Assembly (NCBI GenBank): GCA_963383645.1
Contig: OY726560.1
Span: 68,883,023-68,947,022 of the forward strand
Length of the DNA stretch: 64,000 nt
Direction: 5' to 3'
Source: Muscardinus avellanarius
Lineage: Eukaryota; Chordata; Mammalia; Rodentia; Gliridae
The notes beneath the pieces are model-generated. The model did no database searches and was not told the origin of the DNA. It worked only from the letters and a program-made list of their open reading frames with translations. Numbering within the stretch: the stretch's first letter is position 1; every line of letters begins with the position of its first letter. Shown one piece after another: positions 41,140 to 51,139 of the stretch. Both the position numbers and the translations under genes were made by a program.

Positions 41140-43033
41140 TGCCGGGGTCCAGCCCTAGCAAGAGTCAGGGGTCCGCGAGCAGTGGGGTGAGGAGTCAGCA
41201 AAGTTCGGCGGAGAAACAGGACACAGACTCAGTGGAGAGTAAAGCTGCTCTCTTTATTTTACATTTTTGCTCTCTCTACTTTCAGTTTGGGCAAGAATTT
41301 TATACTTTCTTTTTTGGCTACAGTTTACTCTTACAATTTTTTTTACAATTAATCCATCAATAAGTATACAAAGAACTAACACATCAAGGTAGGGTGACAA
41401 ACAGCCAGTTTCTTTTTCTTTTTTTTTTAAATTGGTGCATTGTAGTCATATATCACATTGGAGTACAAGACTCGAAAGATATACAAGCACACATCATCCA
41501 ATTAGCCCTCATCCAGCCCCCATCCCATTCCCTCCCTCTCCCTCGATCCCATGCTTGTTTGGTGGTTAACTTTGATACATTTGTTTATGTACCTCCTATG
41601 TTTTAAAGAGGCTCCATCCTCCCCTATTCCATACCCTCTGATTGGTCACCTTAGTTGCTTCACTATAGGGCCCTTTCTATAGCTCGACCTCTTCCTGTTG
41701 CCCATTTCCTCCTAGTTATTGCTGATTAGGGGAAGCATCTGATTTTTATTTTCTGCGATATTTCTCTGTGCATGCCGTGTTGCAAGTACCGATCCCACTC
41801 TTGACAGCCCCAGTTGTGGCCTGGCTACTGGGTGGACTGATCCAGACCTAGCTGGCTCAAGCAGTGGCCTTGCCTCATGGGAGGCCCTGATTCTGGTCTC
41901 GCTGGTCCCGACACTGGCCTAACCCCTCAGCTGGCTCCAATCCTGGCCTCAGAGGCCCCAGTAGTGGCCTTGCCTCCTGTCAGGCTCCGATGCCGGCCAT
42001 TGGCCCCGGCACCGGCTTAACCCTTCGGCAGGCTCCGATCCCAGCTTCAAAGGCCCCAGCACTGGCCTTTGGAGCCTGCCATGAGGCAAGGCCAGTGCTG
42101 GGGCCTCCAAGGCCAGGATAACAGCCAGCTGAGCGGTTAGGCTGGTGCCGGGACCAGCAGCCAGCATCGGAGCCTTCCGTGAGGCAAGGTCGCTACAGAG
42201 GCCTCCGAGGCCAGATCGGAGCCTGCTGAGGGGTTAGACTGGGGCTGGGACCAGTGAGGCCGTCATTGGAGCCAGCCAGTTTCTTTTTTAAGGGAACATT
42301 TCCTCTTATAAACGACCAAGGAAAAGATCAGAAGTTTATTATTAACTACTAATATAATATAAAAATAATACCCTATATTAAGCATTATACTCTCTGATTA
42401 ATATACATCATTGTTTTTCAATCAGTAGGCACTACTAAGGAGAGGAACATTTCATACTTTCCCATGTCCCAAGGCTGTTCTTGGGTACCCATCGATTCTG
42501 CGGCTGTCCACGCACCCATTGCACCCATTGTACAACCAAAAGGGGTAGGGTTACTGGGGGATCAGTAGCCACTCTACCATAGCCTACCTCTGATTAAACA
42601 TGCTGGATTTTTAGAATTCACGACAGTGGGAACAACTTGTCTTGGCTCTGTTTTAGGTTTATTGTTAATATTTGTTTGGAAAAAAACTGGGGAGGATCAG
42701 TTTCCTTTAAGGCTTGTTCTTCTTGTTATTGTTTGAGTCTTTATAGAATTCTTGTTAGATCCGTCATTTGGAAATTTAGGTGCAACTCATAAATAAATGT
42801 TACAGTTTCAGGGAGTAAATCTTGAATTATTTTAAATAATTTGAGACCATTAATAATATGTCTCCAGTATCTTTTTGGTAACAAGGCCACTTTCACAAAA
42901 ATCCCCAAATACCCATGCCTAATACTATTCCCCAGAAGGAGATGCCACACACCTGTTCCAGGGAATGTCTGCCATGCAGCATTCCTGCTAAAATGAGCCT
43001 AGCTCAATTTTAGACTGTGAAGAAGGTGCGGCA
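41140..43033 (-). mobile_element. Class II (ERVK/IAP-like) solo LTR, antisense, inside integrase
   Basis: The ends are inverted TGCCG...CGGCA, with 6-bp flanks GTCACC (41134-41139) and CTCACC (43034-43039). On the minus strand AATAAAGAGAGCAGC (near 41252) gives the polyadenylation signal, followed by U5 ending GGACCCCGGCA. Without the nested retroposon it is about 1.04 kb, and a 6-bp duplication fits class II. The reading frame of the host integrase continues precisely across it, which confirms the boundaries. Confidence 0.82.
41418..42273 (-). mobile_element. VNTR/L1-tail retroposon with 15-bp TSD and internal inversion
   Basis: 856 bp lie between perfect duplications AGCCAGTTTCTTTTT (41403-41417 and 42274-42288). 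On the minus strand the order is a GC-rich VNTR, a 370-bp L1-like tail and poly(A) (T-run from 41418). The VNTR is direct at 41795-42068 and inverted at 42069-42265, as in twin-primed 5' inversion. It is either a 5'-truncated L1 whose 3'UTR contains the VNTR or a separate VNTR-L1 composite. Confidence 0.85.
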
Positions 43034-43156
43034 CTCACCACACCTACCGCAGCCGAACTGCTGGGGGACCCCAATTGGCATCATCTTACCCGGCTACAAA
43101 GGGCTCCATTACAACAGTCCCATGACAAATTCTCTTGCAGTGTTGGGGCCTACTAA
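43034..43156 (+). pseudogene. ERV pol C-terminal end after the solo LTR
   Basis: TTPTAAELLGDPNWHHLTRLQRAP is the usual SH3-like end of gamma-type integrase and continues the frame cut at 41139. It stops at TAA 43154-43156. Confidence 0.82.
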
Positions 43157-43445
43157 GCTTCATTTTTCTTGGCATAATTCTCTTTGATGTTTTATTTTGG
43201 CAGATCCACTTGTTCACATACTATGGCTCTCCCTCTTCGGATGCCATTCTGTCATAACTTATCTGCTAAAGTCTCCTTGAGCACACATCACCAAGCTGTC
43301 CAGGGTAACCTCCGACTCACACCACAGCCATACTCCCACCTGCCCATTTCTGGAAGACCTGACCTCTCCTCGCCAAGAGGCCCCCTTACGATGCCCCTTG
43401 ACAGCAGGAAGTAGTTTAAGATTCTAATCTCTGCCCATTATTACC
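43157..43445 (+). pseudogene. ERV env scraps
   Basis: Only short pieces of env can be placed here, including a tail segment ending CCCCTTGACAGCAGGAAG, which matches the end of the Env remnant at 35757-35777. Most of env has been deleted. Confidence 0.55.
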
Positions 43446-43457
43446 AAAAGGCGGGGA
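43446..43457 (+). other. ERV polypurine tract
   Basis: AAAAGGCGGGGA lies immediately before the 3' LTR, the site where plus-strand DNA synthesis is primed. Confidence 0.75.
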
Positions 43458-43743
43458 TGACAGGTTGCGTCCCTCCCCGCAGGGGTGGAACCCTAGTAAA
43501 GGAGGAGGAGACTCTGCTGGGCGATATTGTGAGGCAGGCAATGTCATGAGAGGGGCGGCCTTCCTAAGCATAGCCCCACCCACAAGGCTTAAACCTTAAA
43601 AACAGAAGCATTTTCCTCTCCAGCGGCGGAGGGGCTCGCAGGTCTCCAGGACCAGTCCAGCCAGTATCCCCAAGAGAAGACCACATTAAAATTCTTTTTG
43701 CATACCCCAGTCTCTCTTGCCTTTTTACCGCGTCAACCTAACA
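43458..43743 (+). repeat. ERV 3' LTR
   Basis: 286 bp, TGACAGGTTGCGTCCC to GTCAACCTAACA. It keeps the segment missing from the 5' LTR (CCTAAGCATAGCCCCACCC to about GGGCTCGCAGGTC), which includes CTTAAACCTTAAAAAC. Confidence 0.92.
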
Positions 43744-44150
43744 ATGATGTGATGATCATGTTCAAACTAATCAACATGTCCATTGCCTTACATGGTAATT
43801 TTTTCAATGGTGAGAACACATAAGATCTCAGCATATTTCAAGTATACAATACATTGTCACTAATATGGTTACCATGGTGTATATTGGGTTTCCAGGATTT
43901 ATTTATCTTATAACTCAAGATTGCATCACTGTACTAATATCCCTCTTCTCTAATCTCCTTCCCTCAGCTCCAGGCAGCCATCTTTCACTCCATATCTGTG
44001 AGTTTGGCTTCAGATTCTACACATAAGCAAGATCATGCATCATTTGTCTTTCTGTGTCTGACTCACTTCATTCAGCATAATGTTCTCCAGGTTCATCCTA
44101 GCCATCTGTCTCTACAAGGACTTTTATTTTTCAGTCTCAAATCTTCCTCT
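43744..44150 (-). mobile_element. L1 3' end (old), part right of the ERV
   Basis: GGTGAGAACACATAAGATCT, AAGTATACAATACATTGTCA and CATCTGTCTCTACAAGGAC are antisense old L1 3'UTR and ORF2-end text, continuing the piece at 33575. Confidence 0.75.
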
Positions 44151-44664
44151 GCTCTTTTTTTTAAAAAATAAGAACACCTGTCATTGGGTTTAGGATTTAC
44201 TCAGATAATCCAGGATGATCTAATCTCAAGACCTTTAACTTAATTATATCTTCAAAAAGCCATTTCAACGTTAGATATTTTGATAGTTAATACAACAACA
44301 TATATTTTAGGGGCCACCAATTAACCCATTATATGGATACTGTTTTGGTTGTAATTTCTTATGCCTGGTTCTTCAGCCTTCAGCACTATGGTTGACATGA
44401 ACCTCATTACCGATACCATTCATTCCAACCACACATTTTCTTCCACCTTGAAAACCCACTCTTATGCTTTCTCCATCACGTAATATAAGTGAGATTCCTA
44501 CAGGGGCTTTGAAAGCATAGAGCCTGGATTCAAATACAGATTTCACTTGATTCAGTTGCTCATCTTCATTTTTTAGTATATATTTACACCTATCCATTGC
44601 CAGCTACTTTCCTAAGCACTGAAGATAGAGTATTATACAAACAGGCCAAGTCTGTCTTGTGTGT
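44151..44664. other. Unassigned sequence
   Basis: No gene or repeat recognised. Confidence 0.35.
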
Positions 44665-44710
44665 ATATGCGTGTGTGTGTGTGTATGTGTGTGTGTGTGT
44701 GTGTGTGTAT
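44665..44710 (+). repeat. (GT)n microsatellite at a SINE 3' end
   Basis: A GT run with a TATGC interruption, abutting an antisense SINE. Confidence 0.95.
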
Positions 44711-44897
44711 AGACTGAACACAGATGCATTCTACCTTCAGGCTATACACAAGGCCTATTTTACTTTTTATTTTGAAACAGGCTCTTGGCCTTACTAAATT
44801 ACTCATTAAGTTGCTGAGGCTGGCCTCAAACCTGCAATCCTTCTGTCTCAGCCTCCCAAATACTGGGATTACAGGCTGGTGCCACCATGCCCAGCTA
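44711..44897 (-). mobile_element. B1-dID-type SINE
   Basis: GACTGAACACAGATGCATTC to GCCACCATGCCCAGCT. Confidence 0.9.
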
Positions 44898-45149
44898 AGT
44901 TTGTCATCTTAAAAGTAACATTTGAGACTGAAAGAGACAGACAATAAACAAATAAATATACTACACAATATTATGCTAGATACTAAGTGCTCTAAGGTAA
45001 AGGCTCCTAGAGCCATGTCTCTGGACATGCATGGTGACAGAGACAGCCTCTTCTAAGAAGCAACCTTTGAGCAAAGATGAGCAAAGTATCAGCCTAAGCC
45101 CAGGGAGTTTGCAGAAGTGCTTTCCTGGAGGGATAGCAATGATGTCCTA

Positions 45150-45416
45150 GAACAAGAAGGACCTTGATGAGTTCAGTGTGCAGATTCATGTCAGCATCAT
45201 TCACAATAGCCAAAAAGTGAAAACCACCCAAGTGTCCATGAATGGGTGAATGGACACGCAAAATGTGGCAATACAAACAACGGGCTGTTATTGGGCTTTA
45301 AAATTAAAGAAAGTCATGCCACATGCCACAACATGAATCATCTGAAGATTGGTTGCACAACAATGTGAATGTACTTAATATCACAAAATTGTACACTTAA
45401 AAATGATTAAGATAGA
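45150..45416 (+). mobile_element. Old L1 3' end, left part
   Basis: ATTCACAATAGCCAAAAAGT, CCAAGTGTCCATGAATGGGT and TTGTACACTTAAAAATGATT are old L1 ORF2-end/3'UTR words. The right part resumes at about 45830 (ACAAATTTATATGTATATAC) after two SINEs. Confidence 0.75.
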
Positions 45417-45602
45417 GCTGGGTGTGGTGGTGCAGGCTTGTAATCACCATGCTTGGGAGGCAGAGAGAGGAGGATCACACAGGTTTGAAGCCAGCTGTAC
45501 TGGCTTAAGAGACCCTGTTTCCAAAAATAAAAAAGTATAAAATAGATCTGGGAGTGTAGCCCAGCGGTAGAAGGGCTTCCAGGAACCCCAGTACCACCAA
45601 AA
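45417..45602 (+). mobile_element. B1-dID-type SINE, young subtype
   Basis: GCTGGGTGTGGTGGTGCAGG head; GAAGGGCTTCCAGGAACCCC tail. Flanked by AAAATGATTAAGATAG on both sides. Confidence 0.92.
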
Positions 45603-45621
45603 AGAAAATGATTAAGATAGA

Positions 45622-45823
45622 ACCGGACATGGTGGTGCACATGCTTGTAATCCCCACTTCAGAGGCTGAGACAGTAGGATTGCACAGGTTCGAAGCCAGC
45701 CTCAGCTACTTAGTGAGGCTCTCAGCAATTTAGTGAGACCCTGTTTCCAAATAAAATATAAAATAGGTGTGTGAGTATAGCCTGGAGGTAGAAAGCCCCT
45801 GGGTTTCACCCCCAGTACCACAA
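45622..45823 (+). mobile_element. B1-dID-type SINE in the same target site
   Basis: ACCGGACATGGTGGTGCACA head; GAAAGCCCCTGGGTTTCACC tail. It is followed by AAAAATGATTAAGATA, a third copy of the target word. Confidence 0.92.
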
Positions 45824-45829
45824 AAAAAT

Positions 45830-45890
45830 GATTAAGATAACAAATTTATATGTATATACCACAATTAAAAATAAAGCTTAAAAAGTTATT
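45830..45890 (+). mobile_element. Old L1 3' end, right part
   Basis: Continuation of the L1 interrupted at 45416, ending in an A-rich stretch. Confidence 0.65.
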
Positions 45891-46010
45891 AAAACTTTGT
45901 GAGGTTCAGTTGCTTAATCTATGAAATGGAGAATGCAGTAGTAGATATTATCATACATTTGATGTGAGAATGAATAGCATTGTCCATGTAAAGTACTTCA
46001 AGATTCCCTG
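45891..46010 (+). mobile_element. MIR-like relic
   Basis: AGTTGCTTAATCTATGAAAT, GGAGAATGCAGTAGTAGATA and TGTAAAGTACTTCA follow the MIR order. Confidence 0.55.
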
Positions 46011-46129
46011 ATTTATAAACACTGTTCTTCATGAGTCAAGTTCTTGCTTATTGTGCTTATCAGTAATTATCTAGAATGTTGTATTCTTATACTTCTTTAT
46101 ATCGTCAAATCATTAGCCCTATGTGGAAT

Positions 46130-46270
46130 TCCTTTATCTATTATAGGACTTGCTATCTCATTTGCTGTCTCCTTCATGAAAGCACAAATTTCTCTTGCAA
46201 TTTATCATAGTGGCCCCATAGCCTGGAATGAAGCTGGCATAGTGTAGGTGCCAGTACATATTATGTGAAT
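46130..46270 (+). mobile_element. Possible L2-like 3' end
   Basis: CTGGCATAGTGTAGGTGCCA with flanking text recalls the L2 end; weak. Confidence 0.35.
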
Positions 46271-46359
46271 CAATTAGTCTTTCTATTATTGTTATTTTAA
46301 TTATTGATGACACTCAGATATTTTTCTGTAGCTTGGTAGGTGCCAAACTTGCCAGATGA

Positions 46360-46595
46360 CAAAATTATCTGGAATGATTCCCAGATTCAGCCCACCCTGC
46401 TGAATCAGAATCTCTAGGCAAATTCCCAGGAATCTTTATTTTTAAACAAACCCCTCAGGTGAATTAGAACAAGTTACACAATTCAAAATGTGGCTATTGA
46501 GCCAGGGAGCTTGCTAGAAATGTAGAATCTCAGGCCCCACTGAGATTCACTGAGGGTTAACAAGCATCCTAGGGATTGCTAACTACATCAAAGTT
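46360..46595 (+). mobile_element. Two MER5-like (hAT-Charlie) DNA-transposon relics in tandem
   Basis: CTGAATCAGAATCTCTAGGC with CCCTCAGGTGAATTAGAAC, then a second unit AGCTTGCTAGAAATGTAGAA and TCTCAGGCCCCACTGAG, resemble MER5A-type non-autonomous hAT elements. Confidence 0.55.
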
Positions 46596-46602
46596 TAAGT
46601 AG

Positions 46603-46682
46603 GGGCTGGATATGTAGTGTTCTTGCTAACTTACCAGTATGTACTTGGTTTTGGGGTCAATTCCTAACACTGAAAAAAAAGA
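46603..46682 (+). mobile_element. ID-like tRNA-derived SINE
   Basis: GGGCTGGATATGTAGTGTTC and GGTTTTGGGGTCAATTCCTA followed by an A-run; a decayed monomeric ID element without a B1 part. Confidence 0.6.
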
Positions 46683-46694
46683 AAAAGTTTAAGA

Positions 46695-47090
46695 AGAATT
46701 GGCTGTCTCAGTCAACCTTTCCACTGCTATAATCCAAAGCAACTTACTATACAACTTAAAGACTTATTTGCTCACAGGTGTGTGGAGATTCTAGGTTTAG
46801 TCCATGTGCAGCTATGGTGGTGGGAAGTAGAGAGAAGGAGAGAGCGAGGCTCTGCGCTCACAATATCATGGAGGCCAGAAGCAAAAGAGCAAGAAAGGGG
46901 AAGAGAAACTATATATAATTTCCAAAGCTCCAACACCAAGGATCCACCTCCTCCAGCCACCCCCTATCTGCCCAAGTTACAACACAGAAAATCCATTACA
47001 ATGAATTTATCCATTGATGAAATTAGAGTTCTCATCAATTACTCTGAATATTAATAAATGAGCTCTTCAGAAATATTCTAACCATAACAT
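46695..47090 (-). mobile_element. MaLR-like LTR relic (left of an inverted pair)
   Basis: GTCTCAGTCAACCTTTCCAC, GACTTATTTGCTCACAGG and AATATCATGGAGGCCAGAAG follow the antisense order of a MaLR LTR. Confidence 0.5.
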
Positions 47091-47129
47091 GCTGCCCATC
47101 ATAGCCTTCAATGCACTCATGTACTAATG

Positions 47130-47515
47130 TTTAAAGTTGAGATGCTTTGGTTAAGGGGTCGCAATCTCATCAATAGATAAATCCACTGATTTATTTGGTG
47201 GTAGCCTGGGCCAATGGGGTGTGGCGGAGAAGGTGGGTCCTGAAGGTGCGGCCTGGGGACTGAGCTTGTGTCTTTGAATGCCCGTGCCACTCCCTACTTC
47301 TTCCTCTATAATGTGAGAGTGGAGCTTTGTGCACATGCTTTCTCTGCTTCCCCCCTTCCACCATGCCCTGAGTTTCAGACCCTGGCCTCATATGGCTCAA
47401 ACCCAGCATCTCCAAGAAACTGTGAGCAAATAATCTTCCTTCCTCTAAACTGTGTGGACAGTTGGTTGGTGCGGATTATATCAGCCTGAGTGCCGAGACA
47501 ATGGCCTAAGCTATA
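47130..47515 (+). mobile_element. MaLR-like LTR relic (right of an inverted pair)
   Basis: CACCATGCCCTGAGTTTCAG, GAAACTGTGAGCAAATAATC and ATATCAGCCTGAGTGCCGAG are sense LTR words. CTCATCAATAGATAAATCCA at 47168 mirrors the complement of 46998-47030. Confidence 0.5.
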
Positions 47516-48284
47516 TTCTTTTTTTAATTTTCAAACCTTAGGTCACCAGAATTACTTAGTAAAATTGCAGGAAGGGCTGAGAAAAGGTGATTTATTTTTC
47601 TGATTCCTCCATAGTGAGCCAAATTGAGAAACCACCACTAGACTCCTATTCCCGAGATATTAACCAGCCTACTACATGATATAAAGAGAAAAATGAGCCC
47701 TGGTCTTCTCAGAAAAAAAAAAAATCATCTTACGCTCAAAGCTGTGAGCACATTGTAAACAATTAATTACCCAATTCAGTAAAAGTGAGGAGCTAACCAG
47801 TAGGACCAGGTAAGAATTCCAAGTCCAGGAGATGGTGCTAGCAAGCCTTAGTGACCCCTCAGGAAGTGGCCCCAAGCAGCTGCAAGTGAGTCTCTGCCCA
47901 TGACACTTACAGAAAGGTCTCAGGGACAAGCCGACCACCAATGGAGTTTAATTGTCATATTCTCAGATATTCTAAGAAGAAATTTGCTCCTCCTTTCCAT
48001 TCACCTCTCATCCTTACTTAAAAATAAATTTTATTATGGCTCAGGTATGATGAGACCAAAAGATCAAGAAAGAGCTGCCACTGAAAACGCAGCTCATTAT
48101 GCTCACAGATCCCAAGATGAAGGGCCCCACCATGCGGGGCCTCACGAGAAAGACCTGGTCAGCCAAGAGTCCAGGAAGAAGAGCCTTTACTGTTGTTTAT
48201 GTGGGAGGGAACAAGCAAAGCAGGGTAAATGTGTTTGAGTTTGGCTAGTAAATGTGTTTGAGATTGGCTACTTTGCGGTGAAGA
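47516..48284. other. Unassigned sequence; short tandem duplication at 48230-48270
   Basis: GTAAATGTGTTTGAG(T/A)TTGGCTA is repeated twice in a row near 48226-48272. Otherwise I recognise nothing. Confidence 0.35.
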
Positions 48285-48898
48285 TGTATAAAAAAAAATA
48301 AGACTTATACACTGTTGATGTGATTGCAAATTAGAACAGCAACTATGGAAATCAATGTGTTGATCCCTGAAAAAACTGGGAATGGAATCACTACATGTCC
48401 AGCTTTGCCACTCTTTGGTATTGATCAAAAATAATTCAAGTCGGCATAATACAGAAATACATGCATGTTTTTGTTTATAGCAGCACAATTTAACATAACC
48501 CCAGTCATGGAACCAGCCTAGGTATCTATCAACAGATGAATGGATAACGAAAATGTGGCATACACGTACAATGGAGTTGTATTCAGCCACACATAAAGAA
48601 GAATGAAAGTATGTCATTTGCAGGAAAATGAATGGAACTGGAGAGATTATGTTAAGTGAAATAATTGAAGAATGTCAAGGTTATGTTTTCTCACGTACTT
48701 TGAAGCTGGAAAGAAAAAGGGGAGGATCTCATGAAGTTAGAAAAGAGAGCAATAGACTAGAGGACAGTGACCAGGAAGAAGGAGGGGAGGAAAAGGGAAG
48801 TACTATAGAATGAAATTGACCAAAGCATGTTTTATACATTATAAGTATATAACAAATACCATGGCTATATATATAATTATAATTTAAAAAAAATTTAA
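48285..48898 (+). mobile_element. L1 3' end (ORF2 end and 3'UTR)
   Basis: ORF2-end words (PSHGTSLGIYQQMNG-like near 48502; TMELYSATHKE-like near 48570) and a purine-rich 3'UTR end in an A-rich tail. Confidence 0.85.
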
Positions 48899-48900
48899 AA

Positions 48901-48975
48901 GGCATGAGAATGTGTAGCTCAGTGCTTGTTAGCATGAGTGAGGATCTAGGTTCAATCCCCAGTACTGAAAAAAAA
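48901..48975 (+). mobile_element. ID-like tRNA-derived SINE
   Basis: GAATGTGTAGCTCAGTGCTT, then GATCTAGGTTCAATCCCC and AGTACTGAAAAAAAA. The A- and B-box-like words are clear. Confidence 0.75.
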
Positions 48976-50584
48976 TCAGTTAAACAATTGATTTGGAATT
49001 ATTGAATAATTTCAGTGGGCTCTAGGGCTGTTCCTTATTGTGTGGTATCTGGTACTGTGGTGATTAAAGCAGGTGAATAGTGGGCGGAAGTGTGAGAGCC
49101 CATAAAGAATATAGCTAGGTGTGTGGGCTCTGGGTTGGTTGGTTTGAATATGAAAAGCACACTGTCTGTGAGTTGTTTCTTTACAGCTATGGACTGACCA
49201 GGTGTGGAAAGAACAATCCCTCCAGGGGTCAGTACTGGTCAAGTGTCAAAGCATCAGAAATATAGAAAATAAAAGACATGGTTAATACAAAACCCTCAAC
49301 ACCCCCACACTTAATCTTCCAGAATCATAAGCTTTTTGTTTGCTAGTTATAGAATTTCTCCTACCTTATAAATAGAACACACATCTCCTTGCTAGCATAC
49401 CTCTCTTCTCTGGCATACCATGTTCCACTATATATTTAAATTAATGACAATTTGGGTTTTGAAAACACAGATATGATTCAACCATGATATTCCAGGGGCT
49501 GCTGCTCCCATGAGCACTGGAAAGGGTTGCAGGCAGGGTTCTGCTTTAAAATTTTTTTCATACAACTGACTTTCTTCAATCTATGCTCATGAACAAATGT
49601 CACTTTAATGTTAAACAGACATCCAAGATCATATTTCACTCCACCTGCTCTTTAAAGGCAAATTTGGGGTCACTCTTAATCCAGGAGAGTTGCTGACCTG
49701 AGCTTGGGCATTAACTGATTGGTTTATGTCACCAACTTTGATGAAATGGTTCTTGGTAAAATTAAATTTTATCATAACCCTTTCTCCTTTCTCCTCTGCT
49801 TGAGGGGTGAAGTGGAAGTGAGTTAGAAGTCACTCCAAAAGGTGCATGAAATGTGTCTAGAAGCTCAGGAAGAGCCACAGGCACAGGCCATGCTTCTTGC
49901 TAGTCTCTTGTGGTGTGTAGCATTAGTGTGAAAACATTACACAATCGTCTCTGATCATCTCACTCAGAGAGGCACAAGACACACTCATTTTGTATCTCAG
50001 TTTTAAAGTTGAATTTCAAAGCCACTGGAATATTTTTTCAACTTATGTGGTAATTACAACCCTGGTAATAATCATCTATTGCTTATACTTCAGTTTTTGT
50101 ATCCTACTACATGCTCCATTTATTGTTTAAATCTGAATTCAAAAGTGTGCCAAGAAATTTCACACTCCACTTAGTTTTTAAAGAATACTTTCACAATATG
50201 GATGTCATGTGCACTGTTTAAACATGAACACCAGCATCATTTAGATCACCTGCTCTGCAACTCTTAGCAATGCCTGATATAAAATACAAAGCTCATGCCT
50301 GGATCATCGACCTGTCCAATAGGCACTGACACTCCCAAATCCACTTTCCCACAAAACACCATCTCTACAAAGATTGACATCACCATCGAAACCTACAATA
50401 GAGTAATGTATCTCCAAGGGCCAAAGTCAGGTAAAACAGAGCAGAAAAAGAAATCCAAGACTTGTACATTTACACATCCTTATGGTGAAAAGCACTTTTG
50501 CCTAATAGCTGCATGGAAAACAGTCATTTTCATTCACAACAGTGAAATTTTTAATGGTCCTTTTCTGTAAGACCAAAGAATAAT
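48976..50584. other. Unassigned sequence, about 1.6 kb
   Basis: I see no repeat I can name and no convincing coding frame. Confidence 0.35.
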
Positions 50585-50725
50585 AATAATATATATATAT
50601 ATACATATATATATACACACACACACATATATATGTATATATATATGTATGTATATGTATATATGTATATATACATGTGTGTGTCATATATATAATATAT
50701 ATTATTATATATACAAATATACACA
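50585..50725. repeat. AT/CA/TG-rich imperfect palindrome
   Basis: TA runs enclose ACACACACACACA (about 50615) and, 55 bp on, TGTGTGTGTCA (about 50676). The arms can fold on each other. Confidence 0.85.
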
Positions 50726-51088
50726 TACCACCTCCTCTAGCTCTCTTTTTTTTTTTAGCAACCTCGTAAGAAGAGTGATCCATGGTTGCAATGTCTTTCT
50801 CTTCTGTTCATTCTGTTCAGTATATCACCTACTGTCACCTGCTTCTCGACCAAATATCTGTTTAAAGATAACTACTTTGCTGTTCAATTTTAAAAAGATA
50901 GAAGATTTACAGTCAATTTCACATGACTGTCATGTCAGTGCAAGATAAAGCATGTAATTAAGATTGGCACACGCACATGCCAGTGCTCCTCTCTCAGCCA
51001 TCTGTTGTTTATGCCTGTCTAGAATTTGTTACTGCTTCCTTGAGTATTATACCACCCTGATCTGTCTCTAGTAAATCTCTGGCAGTTC

Positions 51089-51091
<3 letters not shown>
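50726..51091. other. Unassigned sequence
   Basis: No gene or repeat recognised. Confidence 0.35.

Positions 51092-51135
<44 letters not shown>
51092..51135 (+). repeat. (GT)n microsatellite at a SINE 3' end
   Basis: An uninterrupted GT run joined to the following antisense SINE. Confidence 0.97.

Positions 51136-51139
<4 letters not shown>

Larger units (their letters stand above)
33662..43743 (+). mobile_element. Class I (gamma-like) endogenous retrovirus, defective, with nested insertions
   Basis: Two related LTRs (TGACAGG...CCTAACA) bound an internal region with leader, gag, pro, pol and env scraps in order. ATGAT is duplicated outside (33657-33661 and 43744-43748). Matrix/capsid, RT (YVDD) and integrase features are gamma-type. 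All genes carry stops, shifts or deletions, so it is not functional. Three later insertions lie inside it (34.8-36.7 kb, 41140-43033, and 41418-42273 within the latter). Confidence 0.92.

Noticed and set aside
42741..42950. Host or viral gene on the minus strand (about 69 codons)
   Set aside because: It lies within the antisense solo LTR; no family match is recognised, and LTR boundaries explain the sequence better.
48901..48975. Functional tRNA gene
   Set aside because: Box-like words are present, but there is no acceptor stem and an A-tail follows; it is an ID-type SINE.
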